Below are positions 7,890-15,370 of a stretch of DNA of 33,103 nt, one piece after another. The stretch spans positions 316,589 through 349,691 of the forward strand of contig PACL01000059.1 of the NCBI GenBank assembly GCA_002700095.1. The letters run 5' to 3'. Numbering within the stretch: the first letter of the stretch is position 1; every line of letters begins with the position of its first letter. Origin of the DNA: Fulvimarina sp. (lineage in GTDB: Bacteria > Pseudomonadota > Alphaproteobacteria > Rhizobiales > Rhizobiaceae). The notes under the pieces are model-generated. The model was not told the DNA's origin, ran no database searches, and saw nothing but the letters and a program-made list of their open reading frames with translations. Both the position numbers and the translations under genes were made by a program.

Positions 7890-8177
7890 ATGAAATCAGC
7901 CTACCTCTCCCTGCCTCGCCTACGACTGCGGGCGCTGACGGATATCGGCGCGCTCGGTATTGGCGCTGCGCTTCCCAGGCGAGGGTGCGCAGCGCGGACT
8001 ATCAGTCAGGCCCGTCACCGACGAGAGGGCGCAACCGGGCCAAACCGCCCACGTCAAAGCTCGGGAGTTCTCGGTATCACGCCTGATCCCGGATCAGTTG
8101 ACGAACCAACCAGTCGGAGCGAGAGAACACGGTCTCTCGCAGGCGCGTCGCGGCGCTCACCGGGAAGGTCACAGCCG
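7890..8177 (+). other. Unassigned stretch, possible remnant of a gene start
   Basis: An open frame begins at ATG 7890 (after GAAAGAG) and continues into the SCO-like gene, but its residues (many Arg/Ser/Pro) do not look like protein. The first 40 codons are signal-peptide-like and break down at about RGCAARTISQ. The sequence may be the 5' remnant of a deleted gene; nothing else is recognised. Confidence 0.3.
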
Positions 8178-8816
8178 GTGGCAGTCCGCCGACGGCTTGG
8201 AGGGCGGATAGCGGAACGTATCGTTCTCATCCTGGCGTTGATGCTCGCGCCCATTGGAAGCGCTTCCGCGCATAGTTCCGACGCCCCGATCGACGAACTC
8301 ATGGCCGAGCGGGAGCCCGCCTTCGAGCATTCCGATGGACGCCTTGCGCCACCGCTGAATGGGACCGCTGCCGACGGATCGACGGTGCGTCTGGACGGGC
8401 TTCAGGACAAGATACTCGTGGTCAGCTTCGCACCCGCGGTCTGCGGTTCGCCTTGCATTGCGCAGCAGGCGCTTTTGCGCGCGGTGCAAGAGGGGGTGAA
8501 CATCACGTCGATGCGCGATCGGGTCACCTTCCTCACGGTGGGTGTCGCCTCTGTCGCAGACTTGGACAGATCGAACTGGCTGCCCGTCACGGTGGGTGAT
8601 GGCGCCGCCAAGGCGGCGGCGTCCTTCGCAGCCCTGTCCGCGCGTACGACCTACGCGCCAATGATCCATGTCATCGACCGCGGTGGACGCCATGCCGCCA
8701 TCTTCCACGGCGCGGAATTCGCCCGCACGAACCTGATTGTCTACATCAACGCATTGACGAACACGCCACCGCCGGAGAGCGGCTGGCTCGACAGCATCCT
8801 TCGAGCGTTTCAATGA
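8178..8816 (+). CDS. SCO1/SenC-like thioredoxin-fold protein
   Basis: 212 aa from GTG 8178, which has GGGAAGG about 10 bases upstream and opens a normal signal peptide ending GSASA. The mature domain has LAPPLNGTAADGSTVRLDGL and KILVVSFAPAVCGSPC, with a C-x3-C pair (C89, C93) where SCO proteins have CPxxCP. A following RVTFLTVGV strand and PMIHVIDRGGRHAAIFHG match the thioredoxin-fold layout and the distal His region. SCO proteins carry copper to oxidases or reduce their Cys ligands in the periplasm. The motif is degenerate relative to classical SCO (no TxCPxxCP), so a related redoxin is possible. The next gene starts within its stop codon. Confidence 0.72.
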   Translation: MAVRRRLGGRIAERIVLILALMLAPIGSASAHSSDAPIDELMAEREPAFEHSDGRLAPPLNGTAADGSTVRLDGLQDKILVVSFAPAVCGSPCIAQQALLRAVQEGVNITSMRDRVTFLTVGVASVADLDRSNWLPVTVGDGAAKAAASFAALSARTTYAPMIHVIDRGGRHAAIFHGAEFARTNLIVYINALTNTPPPESGWLDSILRAFQ

Positions 8817-8962
8817 TCGCGGCGCCGATGTCACATGTTGCGGAGCGGCGAAACTGGCTGGTCGCGCTGCGCCGTTATCTCGTATTCGCGGCCCTTGCGA
8901 ACCTTTTGTGGGAGTTCTCCCACCTACCTTCTCTCCGCTCGTTCCCGCGTCCGAGGCGTTGA
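8813..8962 (+). pseudogene. Truncated membrane protein of copper clusters
   Basis: An ATG at 8813 overlaps the SCO-like stop by four bases. The first 38 codons read as a genuine N-terminus (VAERRNWLVALRRYLVFAAL, then NLLWEFSHLP), resembling the start of integral membrane proteins with an LWEF(A/S)H(L/M)P element found in copper/multicopper-oxidase clusters (recalled, not checked). After HLP the frame runs into unrelated Arg/Pro-rich residues and stops at 8962, so the gene has lost its remaining transmembrane part. The junction near 8933 marks an insertion or deletion boundary with the broken gene that follows. Confidence 0.6.
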
Positions 8963-9522
8963 TGAAGGAGGCGGCGTCCGGCAGGACTCCGGTCTGTGCT
9001 TCTCGAGAACCCACCGTCGACCGAGGTTGTTGTCGACCTCGGCCGCATGATGACCGTGGGCCGTGGTCTGGAGCTGGACGCGGCAGGAAGGTTTCCGGAC
9101 TGACGAGGGGCGGGCCGGGTTCGGAAGCGCGCTTGAGCGCAAGCACGGGCGCTTCGTCTACCCGGACGCCTTCGTACGCGCACTATCCAGGTGGCGCAGC
9201 CGCATCGTTTCGAAGCACGAGAAGGATTCGGAACTCGGCCGCATCTATCGATCAATCCGGATGCTCCGCGTCACGGCGTACCCGCATTGGGAGGCGGGGG
9301 CTGTTGAAGTCCTGCTGTTCGCGGTCCTCGAGGACGGCGAACTTCCCGCCACAGAAAAGGAGTTGGCTGCGGAGCTGAATGCCCAGCTCGACCCCGTCGC
9401 CCTTCCGGAGGGGTACTCCTGGGTCGAGGGACGTCTTAAGGATCGGCACCCTCGACCAACTCACGGCGCGCGACCTGCACGAGAGCCAGGTCTTGGACCT
9501 GAATTTCCTCAGCGGGATCTGA
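8962..9522 (+). pseudogene. Multiply frameshifted gene of unknown family
   Basis: Three reading frames in succession give coherent protein-like segments. They are LENPPSTEVVVDLGRMM to AAGRFPD (about 9004-9104), GFGSALERKHGRFVYPDAF through VLLFAVLEDGELPATEKEL to PEGYSWV (about 9118-9425), and DVLRIGTLDQLTARDLHES to LDLNFLSGI followed by a stop at 9522. Joined, they would form a globular protein of roughly 170-185 residues. At least two shifts are needed, near 9105-9117 and 9426-9431. Either the gene is decaying or the assembly has indels. I do not recognise the family; its style matches the accessory block at 15-22.7 kb. Confidence 0.55.
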
Positions 9523-10141
9523 AACATCGTTCCTGAGCGGCCGAGGGAGTTCGTCGGCACTCCGAAGGCGCCTCGTGGACTGCTTCGCCTTCGCTTAGTG
9601 ACCTCTGACCCGTGCCGAGTCAACCTTTCGCGCACTCCTTTCGGATCGAGTCAGGTTCCGCGCCGACAGAGTCAAAGACCTAGTCGCAGTGGCGCACCTT
9701 AAATCAATATAAACAGAGACTTAGTCGATTCACTGAGTCATTTATCCGGGTGCGGCTACAGGAGAGGAGACGGCGCAGAGCGGGAGGACGATTGAGAAGC
9801 TGTCTTCTTCCGAGCCGTAAGCAGTATGCTTCCGAGCCGCCAAGGCTGCGGATTCATTTCAGTGACCGAAGCCCGTCCGACAAATTCCCCGGTGCGCAGT
9901 TCCGATTCTGACCCGTCGAAAACCGAGCCTCCGTGCGCACACTGCCTCGTGGATCTGACACCAACCATCATGGAATCGCGCTGTGGAGCCACGACTGGAG
10001 GTGGGATTATTCGCCAGAGCCGGGTTGAGGTGTCCGTTTACATCTGCCTCCCAACGCTGTCCGGCGCTCGTCAGAAATCACTTCTGCTGGGCCGAGTTTT
10101 CGGCAAGGAGAAGCAGACTCTGGAACTCGGTGCGGCCGGTC
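9523..10141. other. Gene-poor stretch with spaced GAGTCA motifs
   Basis: No convincing gene on either strand. GAGTCA occurs at 9617, 9648, 9669 and 9735 (31, 21 and 66 bases apart), next to the only AT-rich patch (about 9696-9745). Open frames at 9826-10164 and 9983-10234 on the plus strand have no recognisable product and the wrong composition. Confidence 0.4.
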
Positions 10142-11083
10142 TCAATCATCCTCTTGCCGGCTAGGACGGGCGTCGTGGCCATACAGATCTGCGCTGCAAT
10201 GCGACTGGTCCTCTCGCTCGAACTCGAGCGTTGAATGGGTGATGCCGAACTCGCTTTCGAGCATCCGCTTGATGGCTTGCTTGATGTCTTCGAGGCGATC
10301 CCAGGCTTTCTTCTCTATCACCACATGGGTGTCGAGAGCGGCAACATGCTCCTCCATCTGCCAAAAATGGGCATGATGGATGTCCGCGACACCGTCGACT
10401 CCGCGTAACGCATCGACAACGGAGTCGTTGTCGATGTCCGGCGGGCTGCCCAGCATCAGGGTCCGGATCGGGCCTCCAATCTCGGTGAAAGCGAGATAGA
10501 GGATGTAGAGCGCGATGCCGATCGTGATGGCCGGATCAACCCAGCGCATGTCGTAGAGAATGATGAGCGTACCGCCGATGATGACGGCAAGCGATGCCAG
10601 TGCGTCCGAGAGATTATGGAGGAAGAGCGCGCGGATATTCACGCTGCCTTTCTGCATGGAGTACGTGAGCAAAGCCGTTAACGTGTCGACCACAAGTGCC
10701 ACGCCGCCCAGGATGACCACCGTCCAGCCCGCGACCTCGGGGGGATCGATCATCCGCATGCCGCCCTCGTAGATCAGGTAGAAGCCGACGAGGATCAGCG
10801 TGGTGTAGTTGATAAGCGCCGCAACGATTTCGATCCGGCCATAGCCGAAGGTCATACGTGCATCCGCCGGCCTCCGTGCGATCTTGCGTGCGGCAAAAGC
10901 AATTGCCAGCGACGCCATGTCGGAGAAATTGTGCAGTGCGTCGGCGACCAGCGCGAGGCTGCCGGACAGGATGCCTCCAAAAATCTGGGCGACTGTCAGT
11001 AAAGCGTTGGCCCAGATTGCAATCGAGACCCGGCGGTCGCCGGAATCCGGGTCGATATGCGCATGTCCATGATCGTGCGGCAT
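10142..11083 (-). CDS. CDF-family Zn2+/Cd2+ efflux transporter (CzcD/ZitB type)
   Basis: 313 aa from the ATG at 11083, which follows AAAGGGAAC at the right distance; an in-frame ATG seven codons upstream has no such site. A His-rich N-terminus (HDHGHAHID) precedes six transmembrane helices. The metal site A motifs are in place: DALHNFSD in helix 2 and HNLSDALAS in helix 5, the H/D pattern of zinc-transporting CDFs. The cytoplasmic C-terminal domain includes IHHAHFWQ and THVVIEKKAW, then a ferredoxin-like tail with ITHSTLEFE. It exchanges Zn2+/Cd2+ for protons out of the cytoplasm. A MerR-type promoter lies 164 bases upstream. Confidence 0.93.
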   Translation of the reverse strand: MPHDHGHAHIDPDSGDRRVSIAIWANALLTVAQIFGGILSGSLALVADALHNFSDMASLAIAFAARKIARRPADARMTFGYGRIEIVAALINYTTLILVGFYLIYEGGMRMIDPPEVAGWTVVILGGVALVVDTLTALLTYSMQKGSVNIRALFLHNLSDALASLAVIIGGTLIILYDMRWVDPAITIGIALYILYLAFTEIGGPIRTLMLGSPPDIDNDSVVDALRGVDGVADIHHAHFWQMEEHVAALDTHVVIEKKAWDRLEDIKQAIKRMLESEFGITHSTLEFEREDQSHCSADLYGHDARPSRQEDD

Positions 11084-11246
11084 CGGATGTTCCCTTTGGC
11101 CCATAGTGCTGAAGAATCGACGCCCATAACGGTCCGCGGACGCAGTCCAAGGATTTGCGGCCTATCACCCGTGTGCCATAGGTGCATTGGCGCATCGTGC
11201 GGATGGAGCGGTGCACCAACATCAGCCGAAGAATCGGTCGACGAGA

Positions 11247-11277
11247 CGTGTAATCGCTCCAGCAACTGTAGCTTCAA
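11247..11277 (-). promoter_or_regulatory. MerR-family promoter/operator of the CDF gene
   Basis: Minus strand: -35 TTGAAG (11272-11277), 19-bp spacer, -10 TACACG (11247-11252). The spacer contains GCTACAG-TTG-CTGGAGC, a dyad with one mismatch. It has the same geometry as the boxes at 3201-3231 and 12153-12183. It sits between the YnfA stop and the CDF start, giving the CDF gene its own metal-responsive promoter. Confidence 0.65.
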
Positions 11278-11287
11278 GAGGAAAGAT

Positions 11288-11614
11288 TCAGGCGCCACGC
11301 GGGGCGGCGAGTATGATCGCTGCGCCGAGTAGGCAGACTGTGGTACCGAGCACATCCCATCTGTCGGGGCGATGTGCTTCGGCGAGCCACATCCAGAGGA
11401 CCGAGGCCGCGATATAGACCCCGCCATAGGCGGCGAAGGCTCGTCCCGCTGCGATGGTATCGACCTGTGCGAGAAGCCAGCCGAACGCCACAAGAGCGAC
11501 CACACCCGGCGCGAGCCAAAGGGCAGATGCATCAAGGCGCCACCATGCCCAGATGGCAAAGCAGCCGGCGATCTCGGCCAGCGCGGCAAGCGGATAGACG
11601 AGTGCCGCGGGCAT
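11288..11614 (-). CDS. YnfA/UPF0060 family membrane protein
   Basis: 108 aa, four transmembrane helices, matching the family's usual length. Signatures include [32 protein letters not shown]-like [14 protein letters not shown], and the terminal [11 protein letters not shown]0060 proteins resemble small-multidrug-resistance transporters and often accompany metal regulators; the substrate is unknown. The start is one base after the stop codon of the MerR-family gene, so the two are co-translated. The stop is 10 bases from the CDF promoter. Confidence 0.9.
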   Translation of the reverse strand: MPAALVYPLAALAEIAGCFAIWAWWRLDASALWLAPGVVALVAFGWLLAQVDTIAAGRAFAAYGGVYIAASVLWMWLAEAHRPDRWDVLGTTVCLLGAAIILAAPRGA

Positions 11615-11615
11615 T

Positions 11616-12044
11616 CTAGGCGCCGATCTCGTTGTGGTCGGTCAGGCATTCAGAATGGTCGCGCAGTACCTCCAGCACGCGGCAATCGGCTGTTCGGCCA
11701 CCGCTACATTCATGCACCATGCGTTCGAGTTCCGTACGCAAGGCTTCCAGCCGCGCGAGACGCTGCTCCACCTGCTTCAACTGCCGTCTCGCAATGGAGT
11801 CGGCTTCCTGGCACGGCTTATCTGGCTGATCGCTCAGATTCAGGAGTTCGCGGATCGCTTCCAGTCTGAAGCCGAGCTGTCGAGCATGACGGATGAAGGA
11901 CAACCGGTCGAGTTCGGCGTCGCCGTAGCGCCGCTGTCCGCCCTCGGTTCGGCCCGGTTCGGGCATCAGCCCGATCTGCTCGTAGTAGCGGATCGTTTGC
12001 ACCTTCGACCCAGTCTTCCTGGCAAGAGCGCCAATAGTCAGCAT
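11616..12044 (-). CDS. MerR-family metal-responsive regulator (ZntR/CadR-like)
   Basis: 142 aa from the ATG at 12044 ([12 protein letters not shown]); the longer open frame upstream is not protein-like and has no helix-turn-helix. It has an N-terminal winged HTH ([24 protein letters not shown]), a long dimerisation helix, and Cys at 78, 113, 121 and 133 in DKPCQEAD and [12 protein letters not shown]78, C113 and C121 sit close to the metal-binding Cys of E. coli ZntR (79, 114, 124), so Zn/Cd/Pb sensing is likely. It probably controls the three MerR-type promoters before zntA, the CDF gene and dsbB. It is followed directly by ynfA. Confidence 0.9.
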   Translation of the reverse strand: MLTIGALARKTGSKVQTIRYYEQIGLMPEPGRTEGGQRRYGDAELDRLSFIRHARQLGFRLEAIRELLNLSDQPDKPCQEADSIARRQLKQVEQRLARLEALRTELERMVHECSGGRTADCRVLEVLRDHSECLTDHNEIGA

Positions 12045-12152
12045 CCGCGTCTCCGCAATGTTCCAGTCTTGGTAGATACTGCTGCGCGGATCGGCAAGGG
12101 GAGCTCCCGAGTCACAGGCACGTGAAACCATCGTGGGTCTCAGGAAAGCAGC

Positions 12153-12183
12153 TTGAACCTCCAGTAGCTTGAGGATGTAGGAA
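12153..12183 (+). promoter_or_regulatory. MerR-family promoter/operator driving the dsbB-dsbA-ZIP operon
   Basis: Plus strand: -35 TTGAAC (12153-12158), 19-bp spacer, -10 TAGGAA (12178-12183). The spacer has the dyad CCTCCAG-TAG-CTTGAGG. Direction and position put dsbB under it with a leader of about 155 bases. The divergent MerR-family gene starts about 110 bases away. Confidence 0.72.
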
Positions 12184-12219
12184 CGCAATGAACCGAGAAT
12201 CGCGGTCAGGCCGATTGTA

Positions 12220-12348
12220 TTGAAACTGACACCCTTCCGGAAATCGTGTGCGGGCGTCTCGGAGCACGCGTTCTTCATGCTGCTGGCCCGGACGGGAATT
12301 CCCGCTGGGGAGGCGCTCGCTGAGTTGAGAGGGTACATAGACGCATGA
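12220..12348 (+). CDS. Possible 42-aa leader ORF overlapping dsbB
   Basis: A frame from TTG 12220 reads LKLTPFRKSC, then SEHAFFMLLARTG, and ends LRGYIDA. Its stop overlaps the dsbB ATG (ATGA). The composition is protein-like and the overlap suggests coupling, but there is no good ribosome site and no known family. It could be a remnant or a leader peptide. Confidence 0.3.
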   Translation: MKLTPFRKSCAGVSEHAFFMLLARTGIPAGEALAELRGYIDA

Positions 12349-12770
12349 CAACGAGAGTGACTGGCGAAGCAGCGTTGACTGCCGCATGGGTTGTAACGGT
12401 TGTGGCGTCGCTCTCGGTGCTGTTCATCGGCGAGGTGCTGGGCCGGATGCCCTGCCTGCTGTGCTGGTATCAGCGTGCCTTTATGTTTCCGCTACCAATC
12501 GTCCTAGGCCTTGGCCTCTGGTGGCAGGATGCCCGCGTCGGGCGCTACGGTGTAGCGCTCAGCCTCGGGGGGGGGATGGTCGCGCTTTGGCATATCGGCC
12601 TCTACGCGGGCATCATCCCGGAGCCCGTCCAGCCATGCACCGCGACGGGACCTTCCTGCACCGACGACAACCAGGCAATCCTTGGCGTCCCCATCCCGCT
12701 TCTGTCGCTTCTGGCCTTCATTCTCACGGCGAGCTTATCGATTCTCTCTTTGAAGGAACCGCGTTCATGA
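12345..12770 (+). CDS. dsbB: Disulfide bond formation protein DsbB/BdbC type
   Basis: 141 aa, four transmembrane helices. The first redox pair is C37-x-x-C40 in MPCLLCWYQR, with the conserved Arg44 that helps bind quinone. The second pair is C98/C105 in PVQPCTATGPSC, and a following VPIPLLSLLAF helix completes the family pattern. The short length matches the BdbC-like subfamily. It passes electrons from its partner DsbA to quinone. A GAGAGGG ribosome site precedes ATG 12345. It overlaps the downstream dsbA-like gene by four bases (ATGA), marking a dedicated redox pair. Confidence 0.92.
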   Translation: MTTRVTGEAALTAAWVVTVVASLSVLFIGEVLGRMPCLLCWYQRAFMFPLPIVLGLGLWWQDARVGRYGVALSLGGGMVALWHIGLYAGIIPEPVQPCTATGPSCTDDNQAILGVPIPLLSLLAFILTASLSILSLKEPRS

Positions 12771-13432
12771 CCCGCCGACCATTGATTCTGTCCATTCTTG
12801 TCGTGGGCCTTGCGGTCTTCGCTGCGGCCTCGTGGTTCGCTACGCGCCCCGCGGCCATCACCGCCACTGCCACGGGGACCCTCCCGCCTGAGCAGGCTGA
12901 GGCATTGTTGCGACCGTATTCGCCGATCCTTGGACCGGAGCAAGCACCGGTCACTATTGTCGAGTTCTTTGATCCCGCCTGCGAGGCTTGCCGCGCCTTC
13001 TACCCGACTGTGAAGCAGATTATAGCCGAGCATGGCGCGGCGGTGCGCGTGGTCCTACGCTACACACCGTTCCATGGCGAGGGGTCCGAAGAAGCCATCC
13101 GCGTCCTTGAGGCGGCGAGGATGCAGGGCGTCTTCGAACCGGTGCTTCAAGCCATCATGCGCGAGCAGCCGCAATGGGCCTCGCATGGAGCTCCTGAGCC
13201 AGGGCTGGTCCTGCAGATCGCTGCAAGTGCGGGACTCGATGCCGATGCCGCTCGAACACAAATGCAGGCGCCTCAGACAACGGCAATCCTGAACCAGGAT
13301 CGCGCCGATGTGGAAACCATGGGTGTAAGCCAGACTCCGACATTCTTCGTAAATGGGAGGCCGCTCGCGCCGTTCGGAAAAGCGGAACTGAGGACGAGAG
13401 TGGCCGAAGAGGTAGCCGCAAGTGGCTCGTGA
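12767..13432 (+). CDS. DsbA-family thiol:disulfide oxidoreductase
   Basis: 221 aa from ATG 12767, coupled to the dsbB stop. One N-terminal transmembrane segment (LILSILVVGLAVFAAASW) anchors or exports it. The thioredoxin fold has EFFDPACEACRAFYP with the C72-x-x-C75 active site, an inserted helical domain, and the cis-Pro loop in GVSQTPTFFVNG. It resembles BdbD/DsbA proteins that pair with BdbC-type DsbB, so it would oxidise envelope proteins, perhaps metal-binding Cys proteins made by this region. The end overlaps the ZIP gene's GTG start. Confidence 0.9.
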   Translation: MTRRPLILSILVVGLAVFAAASWFATRPAAITATATGTLPPEQAEALLRPYSPILGPEQAPVTIVEFFDPACEACRAFYPTVKQIIAEHGAAVRVVLRYTPFHGEGSEEAIRVLEAARMQGVFEPVLQAIMREQPQWASHGAPEPGLVLQIAASAGLDADAARTQMQAPQTTAILNQDRADVETMGVSQTPTFFVNGRPLAPFGKAELRTRVAEEVAASGS

Positions 13433-14211
13433 CTGAATTTTCCCCGATAGCTCTCGGATTTTTGGGCAGCCTTGCTGCCGGATCCCTGACCGCCTTCGGT
13501 GCCGTTCCGGTGCTCTTTGGACGACTTCCTTCGCAAGGAACGCGAGATCTCTCGCTCGGGTTCGCGGCGGGGGTGATGCTGGCCGCCTCGTTCTTCTCGC
13601 TGATCATTCCTGCGCTCGACGCTGCTGAGTTGCAATTCGACAACGAGGCGGCACCGGCTGCTATCGTCTGCCTGGCAATCCTGCTCGGCATGGGCGCCGT
13701 TGCACTGATGAATGAGAAGCTGCCGCATGAGCACTTTAGCGTGGGGCGCGAAGGGCCCGAGGCCGCCTCGCTCAGGCGCGTCTGGCTCTTCATCATCGCG
13801 ATCACAATCCACAATTTCCCGGAGGGTCTTGCTGTCGGCGTTGGCTTCGGATCAGGCGGGCTGAAGGACGGATTGCCTTTGGCCATCGGGATCGGGTTGC
13901 AAAACGCCCCCGAGGGTCTTGCTGTGGCCGTGTCGCTTCTGGGGGAGGGGTATTCAAAGCGTCGTGCTTGGGGCATCGCCGCACTGACTGGGCTGGTGGA
14001 ACCGATCGGCGGTCTGCTCGGCGCGGGTATCATTACGTTTTCGCAGCCGCTTCTGCCTTGGGGGTTAGCCTTCGCCGCGGGCGCGATGCTCTATGTGATC
14101 AGTCACGAGATCATACCTGAGACGCACCGTAGGGGGCATCAGGACAAGGCAACTCTGGGCCTGTCCATCGGTTTCGTCCTCATGCTGTTTCTGGATGTCT
14201 GGCTTGGTTAG
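13429..14211 (+). CDS. ZIP-family divalent metal transporter (GufA/ZupT-like)
   Basis: 260 aa from GTG 13429, overlapping the dsbA-like stop by four bases. Eight helices carry the ZIP metal-site motifs: HNFPEGLAVGVGFG (helix 4), QNAPEGLAVAVSLLG (helix 5) and ISHEIIPETHR, plus an intracellular loop with LPHEHF. These match the GufA/ZupT branch, which carries Zn2+ and other divalent metals, usually inward. It is the third gene of an operon headed by a MerR-type promoter, which is unexpected for an importer; export or a folding-related role is possible. Confidence 0.92.
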   Translation: MTEFSPIALGFLGSLAAGSLTAFGAVPVLFGRLPSQGTRDLSLGFAAGVMLAASFFSLIIPALDAAELQFDNEAAPAAIVCLAILLGMGAVALMNEKLPHEHFSVGREGPEAASLRRVWLFIIAITIHNFPEGLAVGVGFGSGGLKDGLPLAIGIGLQNAPEGLAVAVSLLGEGYSKRRAWGIAALTGLVEPIGGLLGAGIITFSQPLLPWGLAFAAGAMLYVISHEIIPETHRRGHQDKATLGLSIGFVLMLFLDVWLG

Positions 14212-14346
14212 ACATCCTCTCATAACAGCAATTCATTGTGAAATACCGAAAATTCGGCGAGCTATATGTGATTGGTATCGTATATCTATGTAAATCGTGC
14301 AGAATCTGGTTAATATTATTATTTGATTATATGAAAGGAATGTAAA

Positions 14347-14577
14347 TTGTTGAGGATTGGAACTCTTGGGGTTATGGCGATAGCTGTAGTATATGCCATG
14401 ATCGCGTTTTTTGGAGCAATGGGTCTGGGTTACTTGGCTCTAATGATCGCTGGAATGTCAATTTCCATAGGAGACGGGTATTTAAATTTTGTTTACGCAA
14501 TATTGTTTATGGGTTCGGCAGTAATCGCGATAATCGCCGGAAAAGGCTACCTCGATTCAAGAGATCGTAACGAATGA
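14347..14577 (+). CDS. Small membrane protein in AT-rich DNA
   Basis: 76 aa from TTG 14347 with AAAGGA about 8 bases upstream. Two transmembrane segments (AIAVVYAMIAFFGAMGLGYL, then VYAILFMGSAVIAIIAG) flank a short loop, and the tail is polar (YLDSRDRNE). The gene and its flanks (about 14212-14640) are strikingly AT-rich against GC-rich neighbours, and codon choice differs, so it looks recently acquired or derived from another host. Function is not recognised. Confidence 0.65.
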   Translation: MLRIGTLGVMAIAVVYAMIAFFGAMGLGYLALMIAGMSISIGDGYLNFVYAILFMGSAVIAIIAGKGYLDSRDRNE

Positions 14578-15015
14578 GTCTAATAATTTCTGCGGAGTTC
14601 GAGTAATAATTCCCGAATTTTCTTAGGATGTCTATTCGTCCACTGGCGGTCAGAAGATTGAGTTTGGCCACAATGCGAGAAAATATCAGTAAGCAGTAAT
14701 CAGCGATCTGCTGACGAGCAGGATCGTGTCCGCCGCGAGGAGGGGAAGGCTGTCGAGTTGACCCGGCAAGCGGAATGGCCCGCGGCTTACATCCGGAAGG
14801 AGGCGGTGACGAGCCTCGGATACGAGAAGTGGCTGTCGACGTACCTTTTGGAACACCGGGCCACACGCCGGAAGAACTCGCCCGGCGTTCCGACCACTCC
14901 TCAGGTCGTGCTCGAGACGCACTGCGGGACGCGGTCGCACTGCGGAAGGACATGAACAGACCGGGCACGAGGCGCGGGGGGGAGCAGACTGACGGGCCGG
15001 CGCGCGCCGACCGCC
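14578..15015. other. Transition from AT-rich to GC-rich DNA, gene fragments only
   Basis: After the small membrane gene the sequence stays AT-rich to about 14640, then becomes GC-rich. Between about 14730 and 14980 two plus-strand frames give protein-like runs, AVELTRQAEWPAAYIRKE in one and TPEELARRSDHSSGRARD in another. They fit a frameshifted fragment but not an identifiable gene. Confidence 0.3.
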
Positions 15016-15348
15016 TCAAAAATGCCGCTGCCACAGGCGCCTCGCGAAGAACGCGCCGACGCACAGTGCAGTCAGCATCCCGGTCGCCACAACAGCGGCC
15101 GCCTTCGCGCCCGGCACCTCCGCAAGCTGCCTCCGGTAGGTCGGAGAGCTGGCGAGATGGCCATCTCGCCCACGACGCCGCCGAAACGCCGGCAGCCACC
15201 ACAAGTCCACGAACAGGCCGAGTGGGAAGCTGGCCGTGATGAGCATCGGCCTCGCCAGAGGAAGGACCGCCGCAGGCCTCCGTACTCCGGCCTTCGCCGG
15301 GTTGCCAGCCACCTGCGCGGTGCCCTGAAACAGAAAGGGGCGTCCCAT
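15016..15348 (-). CDS. Hypothetical small membrane protein
   Basis: Up to 110 aa from the ATG at 15348; a start at about 15244 is also possible. Two hydrophobic segments are visible, around LITASFPLGLFVDLWWLPAF and AAAVVATGMLTALCVGAFFA, separated by a basic loop, and it ends LWQRHF. It lies 22 bases after the larger minus-strand hypothetical gene. The first 35 residues look less protein-like, so the gene may be frameshifted near its start. No family recognised. Confidence 0.4.
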   Translation of the reverse strand: MGRPFLFQGTAQVAGNPAKAGVRRPAAVLPLARPMLITASFPLGLFVDLWWLPAFRRRRGRDGHLASSPTYRRQLAEVPGAKAAAVVATGMLTALCVGAFFARRLWQRHF

Positions 15349-15370
15349 CTTTGAGCCGCCCCCGCAAGCG

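Noticed and set aside
15016..15348. TM2-domain protein
   Set aside because: The GLFVDLWWLP segment recalls the end of TM2 domains, but the preceding GxHRFYLG-type element was not found in any frame.
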